64,000 bases of DNA, taken from positions 48,485-112,484 of the forward strand of contig JAKOGI010002401.1 in assembly GCA_029747015.1 (NCBI GenBank). The letters run 5' to 3'. The stretch's first letter is position 1; each line of letters starts with the position of its first letter. The notes beneath the pieces are model-generated. The model ran no database searches. It was not told where the DNA came from and saw only the letters and a list, made by a program, of their open reading frames with translations. The position numbers and the translations under genes were made by a program. This DNA is from Carnegiea gigantea (taxonomy: Eukaryota > Streptophyta > Magnoliopsida > Caryophyllales > Cactaceae). Shown here one piece after another: positions 1-11,480 of the stretch.

Positions 1-3000
1 TTGTACAAAAATTAGTCCAAAGCTTAGCACTAATGCACTTCTTGCGGTTATGTGCCTTATCTAAGCTTTTAAAAGCAACAAACAAGAATATCTAAGAAGA
101 TGGCGTAAAACCCCAAAAACTCACATTTATAATTCTCGAAGAAGAGTTAAGATGATCCTTAGTCGCTTGAGCTTGTATGTAATATTTTAGAACAGACCTT
201 CATTTAGTTAGAATTTTGGACTGAGCGATTTTTCATTTTGGGCCCATGCCATGCTTTTGATGAAGAATTATAAATTTTAAACTTAATTTTAAAATTAATA
301 ATTTATAAAACCAAAAGTTAGATTTTCGAAATACAAATTTGTTTTTGAGATATTCAGATTTTCATTATTTAGAGTTCTCCTTGAAAAGTTCAAATTTTAA
401 AGATTTTCAATTGGGAGGCACTTTTATGGTAGGGATATTAAAAATCCCCTAATATTTTTTGTAAACCCTAGCTAGATACTGCCACCCCCTGACTAGTCGT
501 GAGTTCAAAAAAAAAAAAAAATTCTGCAGCCTATTTTTTATATGAAACACACCCCCCATCACTCTCATCTGACATCTCTATCTTCTCCATAACCCTAACT
601 CACACCCCTCTCCCCTCCGGCCACCACCAGCCAACTGTCGCCACCACCACTATGCTGCTGGCCACCCATCATGCTGCCCTAGCCAAGCCACCAAGCCTCC
701 TTCCTCCTTGATCTTGGGTGAGAAAGTTTATATATGTTTTTTTGGGTTGTTGAGATCAAAATTTCTGTAAGAATTGATTTTTTTACAGCAAATTCGCTTG
801 AGTTCTAGACTTCAAATACTTATTTTTATATTGCCATATGATTCCCATATTTTGGGGTGGTTCGAAGCCATTCATACAAGCATGTCGCCTCTCACTCTAA
901 TATTCAAGGTAAATAGAAAGCTTTCTCTTCGAAACTTCTCTTGAAGGGAGACTTGGATAGGTTTTATTGTTTTTAGAGTTGATATTGATGATTAGGAGTA
1001 TTTTTATATTGATTTTCATGACTTTATCATATAAAAACCATGATTTCATGCGTGGAATTGTCAGTCAGTGCTATCACAGAAATCTAAAAATATGTATGAA
1101 TGTACATCCGTGAGTATATTTTCATACGAATTTGCAATCATGAATTTTGGATTGAAAACAAGGGAGAAATAAATTTTCTCAGCAACTGTGCAACTATAGA
1201 CTGAAATTAGCTGTATGGAAAGAAGTAAGATTTTGAGGCTGTTTTGTTGGATTTTTGGGAATGCTCTTAAAACAAAATCATAGTATACAACAATATCTTT
1301 CCTAACTATGCATAAACACTTCCATATGAGTTTTGTAGGTGAAGATATGGCTTCTGTAAGTTAAGGCAGAACCTTGACCTGAGACATCGCTAAAGCCCTA
1401 ATTGGCTTAAGTTTCATTATTTGTAAGGGTGTTCATTATTCGGTCCAAACCCGAACCGGACCGAAAACTGGCCTAGACCAGACCGAACCGGACCGGACCG
1501 AATGAATTTGGTCCGGTCTGCTGTCCACAAATTTTTTTTATTCGGTCTTCGGTCCGATCCGGTCCGGTCCACCGGTCCGGACCGAGGACCGAATCAAAAA
1601 ATTTTTAAAACCGGCTTTTTATTACTTATTCAATTTTGACTTTCTTTTGCAACTTGTAATTTGTCAAACGTTCAAGAATATTGATTTGTTTTCATGATGA
1701 AAAAATGTTGAAATTGTTCACATTAAAATAAATATAAGATGTTCATATCGTAAAAATTTGCTAGGTTGACAACTCGGTCTGGTCCGGTCCGGTCCCTCTT
1801 TTTCGGTCCGGTTCTTGACTTATTCGGTCCGGTCCACGGTCCATAATTTTCCTTTTATTCGGCCCTCAGTCCAACCCGGTCCGGTTCGGTTCGGATTTGG
1901 ACCGATGAACACCCCTAATTATTTGTTTCTCTTAACTATTTGAGCCTTTAAAAGTTGCACGAGTTCATAAACATCAACATCTAGGGGTGTTGGTCCTACC
2001 TAAGTGGTCCTGGTGGCATGGTTGACTTTTGGGCTGAAAAAAAAATTAGTTTTAGGCAAAAGAACTCACTTGAGTTAGTCCATGTTGTGACGGTTTAATT
2101 TATCGCTTGGGCCCAATACTCTAGTTTGAGCTCAAGTTATGTACCTTATGCTATTTCGAGGTAATATCTATGCCCTAACTCCCCTTGGTTGCTCTTTTGA
2201 AATGATTTTGGATGTTTATGAATTGTTATGTGACGCTGTATGCCAAGGGAACCTTATGGGTAAATCGTGAACTGTAACTTGTGATTTTATGGTTTTCTAA
2301 ACGTGAAGTATTATGCTGTGATTGAATATTTTATTGGAACAGTTTATATTTTAAGTGGTCTTGTTAAGTTAGTAGAAGATTGTTTGAGGTGGGTTCGGCT
2401 TTTGGGAGGCCAAGCAGATTTATTCATAATGTACTAAATGCTAAAGTGAAAGACTAAGGCGAGTTCATGGGAGGGTGCCTCTGGAGATCAATGTCGGTTT
2501 ACCCTAATATAGAGACAAGTTAGTCTCCTCGGGTTGTGGCACAAGATTTTCAGGTACATGCCATTGTAGATAGACGTATGCCAAGATGGGTTTTGGTAAC
2601 TCGTAAAGTTGTTTGGCGAAAGGTCATGAGACCCTCTGGTGGGGTCGTTCACCAATGAAATTGACTAGTTTTGATTTCGGATAATGGCTAATATTAGGAG
2701 TATGAAGAACTTGAACTAGCTGGGAAGCGTTATTAGACTGTTTGAATGTTCCCTCTAACCCCCTAAATGTTTGAAATAAATTTAAGTAGGAGTTTTACGA
2801 TTAGGAGTAGACAATATGGAGTTCTATCTCACCGTTTGAAATGTTTTGTTTTCAGGTACTGAGGCATTGCATGGGGATGGGACGTAAGCAAGGTCGCGTA
2901 GATGTTTAGTTAAAATTTTATTTGCATCAAATAATGTTGGAGTTGTAGTTTACTTAGTTAACCCTTGATTTTGACCTTTGACTTTTGTTTATACTTTGTT

Positions 3001-3055
3001 TATTTCAATTAATTGCCTTTTGCCTTGTATTTCATTGTGAAATACGGTAGTGACA
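1..3055 (+). mobile_element. Probable Ty3/gypsy LTR sequence (non-coding, possibly a solo LTR)
   Basis: No convincing gene is present. The texture (long, non-coding, a CT/CCACCA-rich stretch near 540-700, the phrase 'ttttcaggtactgagg' near 2850, and a possible terminal TGACA at 3051-3055) recalls the long LTRs of chromovirus-type Ty3/gypsy elements. The left end lies outside the window, and no partner LTR, primer site or polypurine tract was seen. The short Ser/Thr/Pro-rich frame at 499-711 looks like LTR leader sequence, not a gene. The assignment rests on general resemblance and could be wrong. Confidence 0.3.
1424..1917. mobile_element. Non-autonomous hAT-type element, GGTCCGGTCC-rich, copy 1
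   Basis: The ends form terminal inverted repeats: TAAGGGTGTTCAT at the left and, on the reverse strand, TAGGGGTGTTCAT at the right. Both continue into matching subterminal sequence made of repeated ggtccggtcc/accggaccga units. The element is flanked by an exact 8-bp direct repeat, ATTATTTG, at 1416-1423 and 1918-1925. An 8-bp target duplication is the hallmark of the hAT superfamily. The interior is AT-rich without an ORF, so movement would have depended on a transposase elsewhere. It belongs to the same family as the copy at 26868-27877. Confidence 0.8.
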
Positions 3056-3212
3056 CCCACTACATTATTTTCGCTAGATTAAATAGGCTAAATATTAGCA
3101 CAAAATGTAATAGAACTTTTAGCGCATCACAGATGGAATGACCTTTTGATCTTGCTTATCCCAGTAGTTGAAAATTTGAACGCTAGGGACAGTCGTATCA
3201 TATACCCTGCAA

Positions 3213-3372
3213 TTGATTGGGATGCCATAAGTCTATGCGAATCGCATAAAAAGATGGACATTTCCCCAGACACTGTATAAAGGGCATTGACATTGATTGC
3301 GACGCCACAAGTCTATCCAAATTGCGCAAAGAGATGGACATTTCCCAAACACAGTATGAAGAGCATTAGTGG
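3213..3372. repeat. 80-bp tandem duplication
   Basis: Two diverged copies begin with ttgattg(g/c)gacgcca-like sequence at 3213 and 3293. They share the core agatggacatttccc. The duplication lies inside the minus-strand gene-like fragment at 3233-3877 and distorts its reading frame. Confidence 0.7.
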
Positions 3373-3877
3373 TAGGGCACCAACTCTTGCATGAAAGCAC
3401 GTAGAATATGCACAACACAACTGTAGGAGTAAAGTGAAGCATACATCGCTTGATATAGTGAACAACTTCTCTACTCTTGCTCAAAGCAAGAGAATACATG
3501 ATGTGCCCATTCCTAGTGTAGGTGCATGAACCAAACTCTCCATAAAACAAAATGTGTGGTCCCCATCAACACTTCCCGGAGATGCTTTTCTACCCAAGCA
3601 TGGGAAACTCAGTAATCAAGCTAGATTTGTCATGGTGCATACGTTGAAGTAAATAGACAACTGAATCATCCTCTGCATCTTTCTCCACCTGAATTGATAA
3701 CTCTGGAGGAAAGGATGATAGCTCTATAGAAGGCACTTGGTTAGCTTTCAGCTTGTGCAAGGAACAGTAAACAAGGAAGTAAGTCCCTGATTGAGGTTTG
3801 TCGTCCTTCTTACAGGCAACAAAGAGAAAGAGCTTGCATCTCGTTGAAACTCCTTGAGGTGAACCATTATGAATCAC
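3233..3877 (-). pseudogene. Unrecognised gene-like fragment
   Basis: The minus strand has two consecutive open stretches (3590-3877 and 3233-3550) with codon usage that looks coding, separated by a stop. The first contains the segment SSFPPELSIQVEKDAEDDSV and a hydrophobic stretch LFLFVACKKDD. The second is Cys-rich and partly made of the local 80-bp duplication. I do not recognise the family and no catalytic motif is visible. A GT-AG intron or an upstream exon cannot be excluded. It could equally be a fortuitous ORF in repeat sequence. Confidence 0.25.
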
Positions 3878-4047
3878 CTGAAAATAAAAACATAAAGTTA
3901 GTTTTTTTTTTTTTCAAGAGAGGAAGCTAGCAAATAAAGTAGCATCCAAGAAGAAACCAAAAAACAAGACATTTGAGGAAAAAAATTTAGCCAAAGATGT
4001 TAGTCCTTCGCCGCGAAGCAACATTTGCTAGTTGATAGTACTTGTAG

Positions 4048-4450
4048 CATGTGGGTTGCCATTCTATGCCCCAAAAGGCCTACTAGTAAACCGCGCTCGT
4101 AAGTGAGTCTTCAATCTTTATACCACTTACAACATGTACGTTGCCATTCTAGGCCCCGAAAGGCCTAGGGAAATCACGTTCAGGAAGTGGGTTTTCACTT
4201 TTTCGTACCGCTTATGGTGTGTGGGTTTCTATTGTAGCCGTAAAAGGCCTACTGGGAAACCATGTTCGCATGTGGGTCTTCAAGTCTTCGTACTACTTAT
4301 GGCATATGGGTTTTCATTTTAGACTCCAAAAGGCTTAGAGGTAAACTGCATTTGCAAGTGGATTTTCAAGTCTTCACACCCTTTATGGCATGTGGGGCTT
4401 CCATTTTAGGCCCCGAAAGGCGTAGAGGAAAACCGCATACCCTGAAAGGG
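4048..4450. repeat. 85-bp minisatellite, nearly five copies
   Basis: Unit starts are visible at about 4048, 4133, 4218, 4303 and 4389, giving a constant 85-86 bp period. Each unit carries a variant of catgtgggttgccattctag, then gccccgaaaggcctag, then a cgttcgcaagtgggtcttc-like segment. Copies differ by many point changes, so the array is old. The period is not a multiple of three. The array explains the short ORFs at 4134-4322 and 4262-4489. Confidence 0.85.
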
Positions 4451-6529
4451 TATTGTGATTTTCGTAAGTGTACAGTTTTATCATTGTAGCATTTGAGAGT
4501 GCCATCCTCAAAATGGATTATTTAATTAGGGCATGAAAGTTCTAAGTCAATGTAAAATCGAAATTGACACAAAGTAAATTAGACTGAATACTAAGATTTA
4601 AATCTATGGTAGAACTAAACCATCAACTAAAGAAAAACAAAGACTTCTCATGGCATAAGCAAATCAGTCATACAAATTTCAGCCACATTCCATTAAAATT
4701 AAAAGAGAATTCGAAACTAAGAAAAAAAACAACTTTGGATTTTATCTCCTCCACAACAATCAAGCATTGGTTATCAATAAGAATTTCAACATGAATGCAG
4801 TTTTGTGAAAACCTGAAAGTCAAACTTCCTTACTTTACTAAAAGTAAAGGGAAAAGGAATAAAGCCTTCACATCCCATATGAACATGATCAAATTGAAAA
4901 GAGGAAAACAATCAAGAACCACACAGAGATAGACTACCATATCTGAAGCATGGCAAGATAAGAAATTGCAACTAGCCCATAATCGAATTGAGCTCAAACA
5001 AAGTAGTATTCACCAAACAACTAAATGAACAGAATTTGAATTCCAATACATGCTTGCAAATTCAAAAGCAAAAACGGAGACCTTCATTCAGAAAATAAAT
5101 GAGTTGAACGACACTAATTTGGAAACTATAATTTAGATATGGAATAGGAAAAATAGAAAAAAAAAAGAGAATGAAAATAGGAACTCAAGCCCAACTCTCG
5201 TCTCACTCTCCCTCCTGCATTTGACCTTTCTTTAATTATAGCCCCCAAAAAAAGGTCGGTCCCACCTTGATTGCTGCAATTAAGCATGAATTAAAGCTAA
5301 TCCATGCTTGCAATTAATGATTGAGGCACTTGATTGAGACCTTTAGTGCCCTTTAGTGCGCAAGTAACCTCCCAATTGATGAGAAATATGATGGCAATAA
5401 AGATGGATGATGAGTGAACGAATTAATTATGGAAATATATAAAATAAGTGGAAGAGGAAAGAGCTAGGTCTAGTGTAAATTTATTGGCAAAAAGAAAAGC
5501 AAAGAGATAGTGAGGAGAGAGAAGAAATAAAGAGGGGGGAGAAAGGTCGCCATGTCACGTGCCCAGTGTGTCTCCAGATAACAGGCGAGGAAACTCTTGG
5601 GCTGAAGAAGATAGAAGCCCGAAGAGGAGGGGAAGTGAAGGAAAAAGCTGTGAGCGATTGGGCCACTAGAGGAGAAAAGAAGAATAGGTCCGCATGTGAT
5701 GGAGAGATAACTCATGATGGGGGATGCGTTTGGGCTTCAGGAGCTTGGTGTTTGGCTTAAGGTTTGGAGGAACGAACAGGCCCAAAGTGAGAAGTGGAGG
5801 AGAGTTGAGAGAAGGCCAGAGTATACTTGGCTAGGAGACAGGCCAAGGTAGGAGAAAAGAAGAATAGGCCCTCCAGGCTCAGCAAGCGTGTGGCTGTAGG
5901 CTCTGGCCCCTTCCCCTCTTGTTATTTTTTTCTTTTTCACTTGATCCAACATCATCCCTTTTGGCAAGTAACTTGAGCATTTTATTCATTTTTTACAATT
6001 TTCCACAATTCCTACAAAATAAACCAAAAAAAATTAAAGTTTTAATTTAATAATTTATTTTGAACAAATGGATAATAAAATGACATAATTTTAGGTTGAA
6101 CAAAGGAGTAGCAGAAAATGATGTTTGCAAATGGTCCTTCAAATGGCTTACCAACCAACATAAGCGGCACAAATGTGGCTAAACAAAGGTGTCTTGGCAT
6201 ATGAATAATTATTCATGGTGACCAAATGACAAAAAAGAAGAGATAGTCATATATGGTCAAATGGATCCATTGAATAAAAAAATAAGAGGAACTTCAGACT
6301 TTGATGCACTGAGAAAATCAAATAAGGCCCCACATATTGAGAACTTGAAGGTAAGAAAATCATATCATATATATAATATAACACTAAATGTGTTGCTGGA
6401 TAAGTGACATCTGGCATAATATCATTGGTTAAGTAGTTTCATTTTTTTTTTTTTCCTTTTTTCCTTTGGAGTTGTATACTTAATGTAGTAATTACAATAT
6501 GTCAAAATGTAAAAAAGGTGTTATAAACT
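4451..6529. other. Intergenic sequence, nothing recognised
   Basis: AT-rich, with purine-rich GAGA tracts at about 5450-5660 and 5770-5860. Two short similar passages (agaggagaaaagaagaatagg near 5670 and 5850) may be a degenerate duplication. Short Ser/Phe-rich frames occur on the minus strand between 5470 and 5967, but they read pyrimidine-rich DNA and have no family resemblance. Confidence 0.5.
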
Positions 6530-7100
6530 CATGGAATGCCCTAAAGGTTTAGTATACGCTGACCTTTGAAATACCTCCATCTCCTAACTAAAGTGATGCT
6601 TGCTAAACAAAGTGATGTTGCAGATTCCCAACGTTTGATTTATCTCTATCTAACAAATACATCAAACTTTAATATCTTTTAATGGTATATCATTAATATA
6701 TAATTAAAGTTTCATTTTTATGCTCCTAGCTAGAGCGATGCTTGGTCAAAACGTATCTTGTGAAGCCATAAAATGCCAAAGAGACTTAGTATACTATGAA
6801 CTTTGAAATACATTCATAAATTAAAATTAAATTTAAATACATTTTAATGATGCTGTCCAACTATAGTGATGCTGTAAATTTCTAATGATTGATTTATCTC
6901 TAGGTAACAAATGTACCAAAGTTTAATACATTATAATGACATAGCATTAATATAAAACTAAAGCTTCATTTTAATGTTCCTGACTAAAGTGATATTGCAA
7001 ATTCCTAGCGTTTGAAAGATCTCTATCTAACAAATGCATCAAAGTTCAATGAATTTTGATGCTGCATTATTAGTATTAAATTAAAGGTCAACACACTTAA
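6530..7100. repeat. Degenerate AT-rich tandem repeat (about 125/250 bp)
   Basis: The phrase gtgatgttgcagattccca...tctatctaacaaatacatcaaa recurs at about 6612, 6866 and 6989. A related gagcgatgcttgg occurs at 6733. The companion phrase ttagtata(c/t)...gacctttgaaatac occurs at about 6549 and 6790. Spacings of roughly 123 and 254 bp suggest a basic unit of about 125 bp with a higher-order dimer. Similarity between units is moderate. Confidence 0.55.
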
Positions 7101-7745
7101 ATGGTGCTTTCATGATCTCTTGTGTGGCTAGTAGTCTTGCTTCTAATTTGTAATTGACTAGAATATTAAATGTTATGATATATTTACTATTTGATTGCCA
7201 TTCCTAACCTTTCATGCTCTAAACGGAAAAAATATAAAATGTTATGACATATATTATTATTTGAATTAATTAAACAAATATATTTAAATTAATTAATTAT
7301 TTGAAGTACCTATATATCAATTGATTATGGCTCCAATTAAGTAATTATTTTTTCAGTAAACTATATTACTATTTTTCTCCACCCCAAAATTGAATAAACG
7401 CATAGTCCAAGTCCAAATCCCCAAAGATCTCGCAACACTAGGCAAGGTAGGGGTTCTAATGTAGCAGCTTTATCCCTAAATTACAAAATTAAGGAGAGAC
7501 TGGTTCCACTTGACCTAGATTAAAAATCGTAGATTACTTACTACTCTATAGAAACGGAGCATAGAAAGTTTAGAAAGACATTTTACTTTAGTCCATATAA
7601 TCCAAGCTGAACAATAGTCCAAACTTACCTTTTTCAACTATTTAAATTTTGGACAATAGATGCATAGTCCAAATAGCCAAAAACTCAGTATTATGGGATA
7701 TATAGATAGACTATACTAACTGTTTCGAGCCTCCACTACCAATAT
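7101..7745. other. AT-rich intergenic sequence, nothing recognised
   Basis: No gene, terminal inverted repeat or RNA gene is visible. Confidence 0.5.
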
Positions 7746-7806
7746 ATTAACTAAAAAGATGATGATGAGGAGGAGGATGATAATGATAACAAATAATAAC
7801 AAAAAC

Positions 7807-7840
<34 letters not shown>
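7746..7840. repeat. GAT/GAG and AAT trinucleotide microsatellite
   Basis: A gatgatgaggaggaggatga tract is followed by about ten AAT/ATA units at 7807-7838. The Leu/Ile-rich frame on the opposite strand is only this repeat read as codons. Confidence 0.9.
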
Positions 7841-8735
7841 CCTCACCCCGAACGATATGGGACATTAACACCAGACAATCATGGAAGCTGCTAAACAAAA
7901 CTAAATGAATTTACTTTTTAATGAATAAGGATGATCCAAGAGCTCACAATCTCCCCCCCTGTGTTCGTGTAATCTCCTCACTCAACCCCTCAATCATTGT
8001 GCTTATGCTTGGCAACCTCAAGAGAACACAGAAATAAAAAGAGACCAACAATTCCCCCAATTTTGAGGGTGTGGCATACCGCGCATTAGAGGATGGAATT
8101 GGAGTAAAAGTGAGAAAGAGAGTAAGAGAAGGTTGAGATGAAGGTGTAGCTTAGGCAAACATGCACTGTAGTGTTCACTGCCGCCGTTGATGGTCGTAGA
8201 TAAAAGTTGGGCTACCACTAACCAAAAGATGGAGAAAGGGATCGAGATAGAAAGAGAGAGACAAGGGTTATCCATTTATGGATTTCATTAGATTTTATTA
8301 ATCTCTCCCAAAATCCCAACCAAAGGATTGGCAAAAATAATCAATGATATTTTGACACCACAGTAGGGACGGTAACTTTTCTGATGGTGAAAGGTGATTG
8401 TGTGATTTATGAGATAACCAATTGAATTATCTTTTACTCCAAATATTAAATTGACTAGCTTTGTGCTTTACCTGGATTCTAATTCAAAATTCCCAAAAAT
8501 TTGCCCTCCTTGCTAATAGCAACTATGTCTAATGTTTTTAAAACATTATTCCACTAAAATTACAAAACTCTTTGCATATTTGGATTGGATGTGTGCTTAA
8601 TCAACATAAAAACAAAATAACTACAATAAAATAATAAACCATTAAAATACATATATAATTCACAAAATATTATCACCTATCAAATATGAATGCAAATTAA
8701 AACTAATTAGTCAATACTCAAAATCTCAAACGAAG
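7841..8735. other. Intergenic sequence, nothing recognised
   Basis: A purine-rich stretch at 8100-8260 gives a spurious Leu/Ser-rich frame on the minus strand. The remainder is AT-rich and may be the body of the Helitron whose possible 3' end is at 8774, but no 5' terminus was found. Confidence 0.45.
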
Positions 8736-8774
8736 CATCCCATATGTCTGTGCAAAGCACGGGATGCATACTAG
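8736..8774 (+). mobile_element. Possible Helitron 3' terminus
   Basis: A short hairpin (gtgc-aaa-gcac, flanked by atccc and gggat) is followed 10 bases later by CTAG and then T. A GC-rich hairpin about 10 nt upstream of CTRR next to a T is the known 3' end of plant Helitrons, and gtgcaaagcacgggatgcatactagt resembles those ends. The stem is interrupted by an 8-base bulge. A 5' TC end was not found, so this may be a truncated copy or a chance match. Confidence 0.4.
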
Positions 8775-9989
8775 TATTATAATAAAGATGGAATCTTTAT
8801 CATCTAAAGATTACTTGCTCTAGAGATTTGATAAATGAGCACTGGCATAGAGCAGGCAGAATAATTTGAGCAACTAGGGCTGTAGAAGGAACTTTCAAAA
8901 ACCAAAAAAAAAAAAGAGAAAAACGAACGTGAATCTCAAAACTCAGAAATGATGGAAAGCCAAATGCTTTAAATAAATAAAAGCTACATCTTTATATGAC
9001 CCAAGAAAATAAGGATTAGTGACACAATAGTTTAGGCAAAGACTAAAAAAAGGGAGAAAGCTTTGGTCAAATGTTCATGTGGCCATATTAAAAAAAAAAT
9101 TCAAAAGCTCTGGAACATATGCAAAATAAAAGAAATCAAAAGAAGAGAGAGAGACAGTTGTTGCCTTTTGGGTTCATTTACTAAAAGCACCGATCTTCTA
9201 TCAATAATCAATGAAATAATGAAAGGGGAGGCAAGTCAGAAAGTCCACACGCATGAAGCAGCTAAATTAGGCAAGAGTCCTTTTTTTTATGATTATTAAG
9301 CTCATGGGATATGATATTTAGCTTCTCGATTTTAAGATAATTGCATAGTCAAGATGATTAAATACAACAAACAAGGGGGTTCACATGTCATAGAAGGTAG
9401 GAACTTTACACCTCACAAACTGAAGCAAAAGGGGCCACGATTGAAGCTTCTAGTTTTAAGGCATCTAGTACATCTCAGCTTGGTGATTATGTCAGCTATT
9501 GCACTGATCTACCCCAAAGAAAAATCAAAAGCAACAAACTTTATAAGGCGAGAGCTAGAAAAAGGTAAAAGAGTGCATGCAGCAAAACCAATGTGGAAGG
9601 AATAAACACACAACCTTCTTAAATGTATGCGAGCCTGAAGATGACATTCCTTTCTTCAATGAATCCAAATGTCATCAAGCGGTTAGGCGTATTGGTGAGA
9701 AAGTGAATTGTATTGAGAGGGTTATCCATTATCGAAGCATTATGAAGTGAAACCTTTTAAAGTAAATTTTAGGGCATCTGGTATATCTCATCGACTCAAG
9801 CCCCCCGCCCCAAAAAGAGAAAAACCCAAAAAGAAATGTGAAGATGGCAGATGGCCTAGCTTCCCAAATGTTTAAGGGAAAAAAAAGGCTAGGCCAGTTT
9901 GCTTTGTGCTCTTGTGAAGTTTTCTTGATCGCAAACTATGACGAACTTGAGGCCCAAAGAAAAAAATCAGTACATCTAGAAATTTAAGT
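8775..9989. other. Intergenic sequence, nothing recognised
   Basis: Two modest open frames exist on the plus strand (9063-9299 and 9354-9605). Neither has a recognisable motif. Confidence 0.4.
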
Positions 9990-10812
9990 GTCAATCCCAT
10001 CTCTCTTTCTCTCCAGATCATGTGGGGCATGTTCTTGTCCAGCAGCGGACCAGCATGAAATGAAGTTGAGGCTCGCCTCCTCATTCTCCCTCCTTCCTCT
10101 GTGTGGGCTTGTCCTTTGAGAAGCCAAGTAGCCCAACGCATGCTCAAGCCTATCGCAGCCTCATCTCCTCGTCACTCTCATTCTTGCTTTCACGCATAGG
10201 CTTTGTTTTTTAATGCTTGTCTTCGGCCTAACCTGCAGCCCAATATGCTTCAAGCAGCTAGGTTTTTTTTTTTTAGGGGGTTATTATTAGTAAGCTAAAG
10301 TTGGCCAAGTCAAACACAGTTAATCAATATTAATTTTAACTAAACACTAGCCTTTTCTCATGTAAGTTAACAATGTAATAGTTATGTAACTAACTAAAAA
10401 TTAATTTTAGGCAGTCAAGAGATGCTAAAATTTCACTATAAAAGGAGGCCAAAGTTAGGGCAGAAATCATTGAGTCACTCTTCTACTCATCCAAGCATTC
10501 TTCCTTTCTCTCATCTTATATCTTTCATCTCTCTAGAGAGTTTTTTGTAAGACAAGACTATTTGTGTTGAGGAGTTTAGAAGAAAACAAGTTTCATTGGT
10601 TATTTTCTCTTATCTTCTTATCTCATTTGTGGGTCAAATTGTAGAGTTTGTGCTGCTCAATTATATAGATTTGTGTAATTGAGTACTAAAGTTTAGACAT
10701 AAGAAGTGAAATATACCACTAGTTGAGAGTAGTCTAGACCAACTTCAATTGTGTTTTAATTGATTATGGCGGGCTAAATTACTCATCTATGATCAAGATA
10801 GATCCTTGATCA
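9990..10812 (+). mobile_element. Left LTR of a collapsed Ty3/gypsy element
   Basis: This stretch is repeated in direct orientation at 15385-16195. Shared landmarks, in order, are tctctttctctc, gtgtgggcttgtcctttgagaagc, the poly-T/G run, aattttaggcagtcaagagatg, the TATA region and the closing atccttgat. A TATA box lies at 10437-10445. Divergence between the copies is substantial, so the insertion is old. The 3' end abuts integrase sequence directly, with no primer site, gag, protease or RT between. A deletion from within or just after the LTR must have removed most of the internal region. The exact 5' boundary is uncertain by about 20 bp. Confidence 0.75.
10437..10445 (+). promoter_or_regulatory. 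LTR TATA box
   Basis: TATAAAAGG sits about 60 bp upstream of a CT-rich stretch typical of an R/U5 start. The right LTR has tgtaaaagg at the equivalent place, so only the left copy keeps the consensus. Confidence 0.5.
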
Positions 10813-11480
10813 AAGTAACTACCGCCTATCACCTCAGACTAGTGGCCAAGTTGAGGTATTCAACACTGAGATAAAGTTCATACTGGAGAAAACAGATTGA
10901 CCCGATAGAAAAGACTGGTCTTTGAGTGTAGATGATACTCTTTGAGCCTATCATACTGCTTGTCAGAGTCCCATAGGACTTTCTCCTTACCAACTTCTTT
11001 TCAATAAGCTTTATCACCTACCAGTTGAATTACGAAACCGTACTTTTCATGCTATTAAAGCTTTTAATTTTAACATGAAAGAAGTGATTTCTAATTGTAG
11101 GCTTCAATTGAATGAGCCGGATGAATTGGATAATGCAACTTATGAGAATGTTAAGATTTACAAAACCAAAATCAAAGCTTTCATGATAAATAGTTTCCCA
11201 TAAATCTTTTAAACTCAATCAGAACGTTTGACTTTTTAACTCTAAGCTTAACTTGTTTCTTGACAAATTGAGATCCAGATGGGATGATCTTTTTGTTCTC
11301 TAACAAGTGTTTCCTTTTAAGGCAGCCAAAATCTTGGATTCCCAAGATGATCGTGTTCTTACTGTTAATAATCAATGTTTGAAACCTGTTATGACTAATG
11401 ACATTGATCATGGTTTGATTGATTCCATCAATCTAGTAGGCCCTATTTACTATGGTTAGTGGATAGGACCTTGTCTAGCT
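10813..11480 (+). pseudogene. Ty3/gypsy integrase C-terminal remnant (Athila/Tat type)
   Basis: Reading the plus strand with frameshifts gives the typical late-integrase landmarks of plant Athila/Tat-type gypsy elements: QTSGQVEVFN, KDWSLSVDD, SPIGLSPYQLLF, LPVELRNRTFHAIKAFNFN and LQLNEPDEL. The start is out of frame because one base is missing in the His-Pro-Gln-Thr segment near 10828. At least three stops are present, for example after EKTD and in AFHDK*FP. The catalytic core and everything upstream (gag, protease, RT, RNase H) are absent. The enzyme would have inserted element cDNA into chromosomes; this copy cannot function. Confidence 0.8.

Noticed and set aside
4134..4489. Two overlapping small frames with similar peptides
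   Set aside because: The similarity comes from the 85-bp minisatellite; the period is not a multiple of three and no start is supported.
5470..5967. Hydrophobic Ser/Leu/Phe-rich frames on the minus strand
   Set aside because: They read the complement of purine-rich DNA; no motif, no conserved neighbour.
7716..7898. Leu/Ile-rich membrane-like frame
   Set aside because: It is the AAT/GAG microsatellite on the complementary strand.
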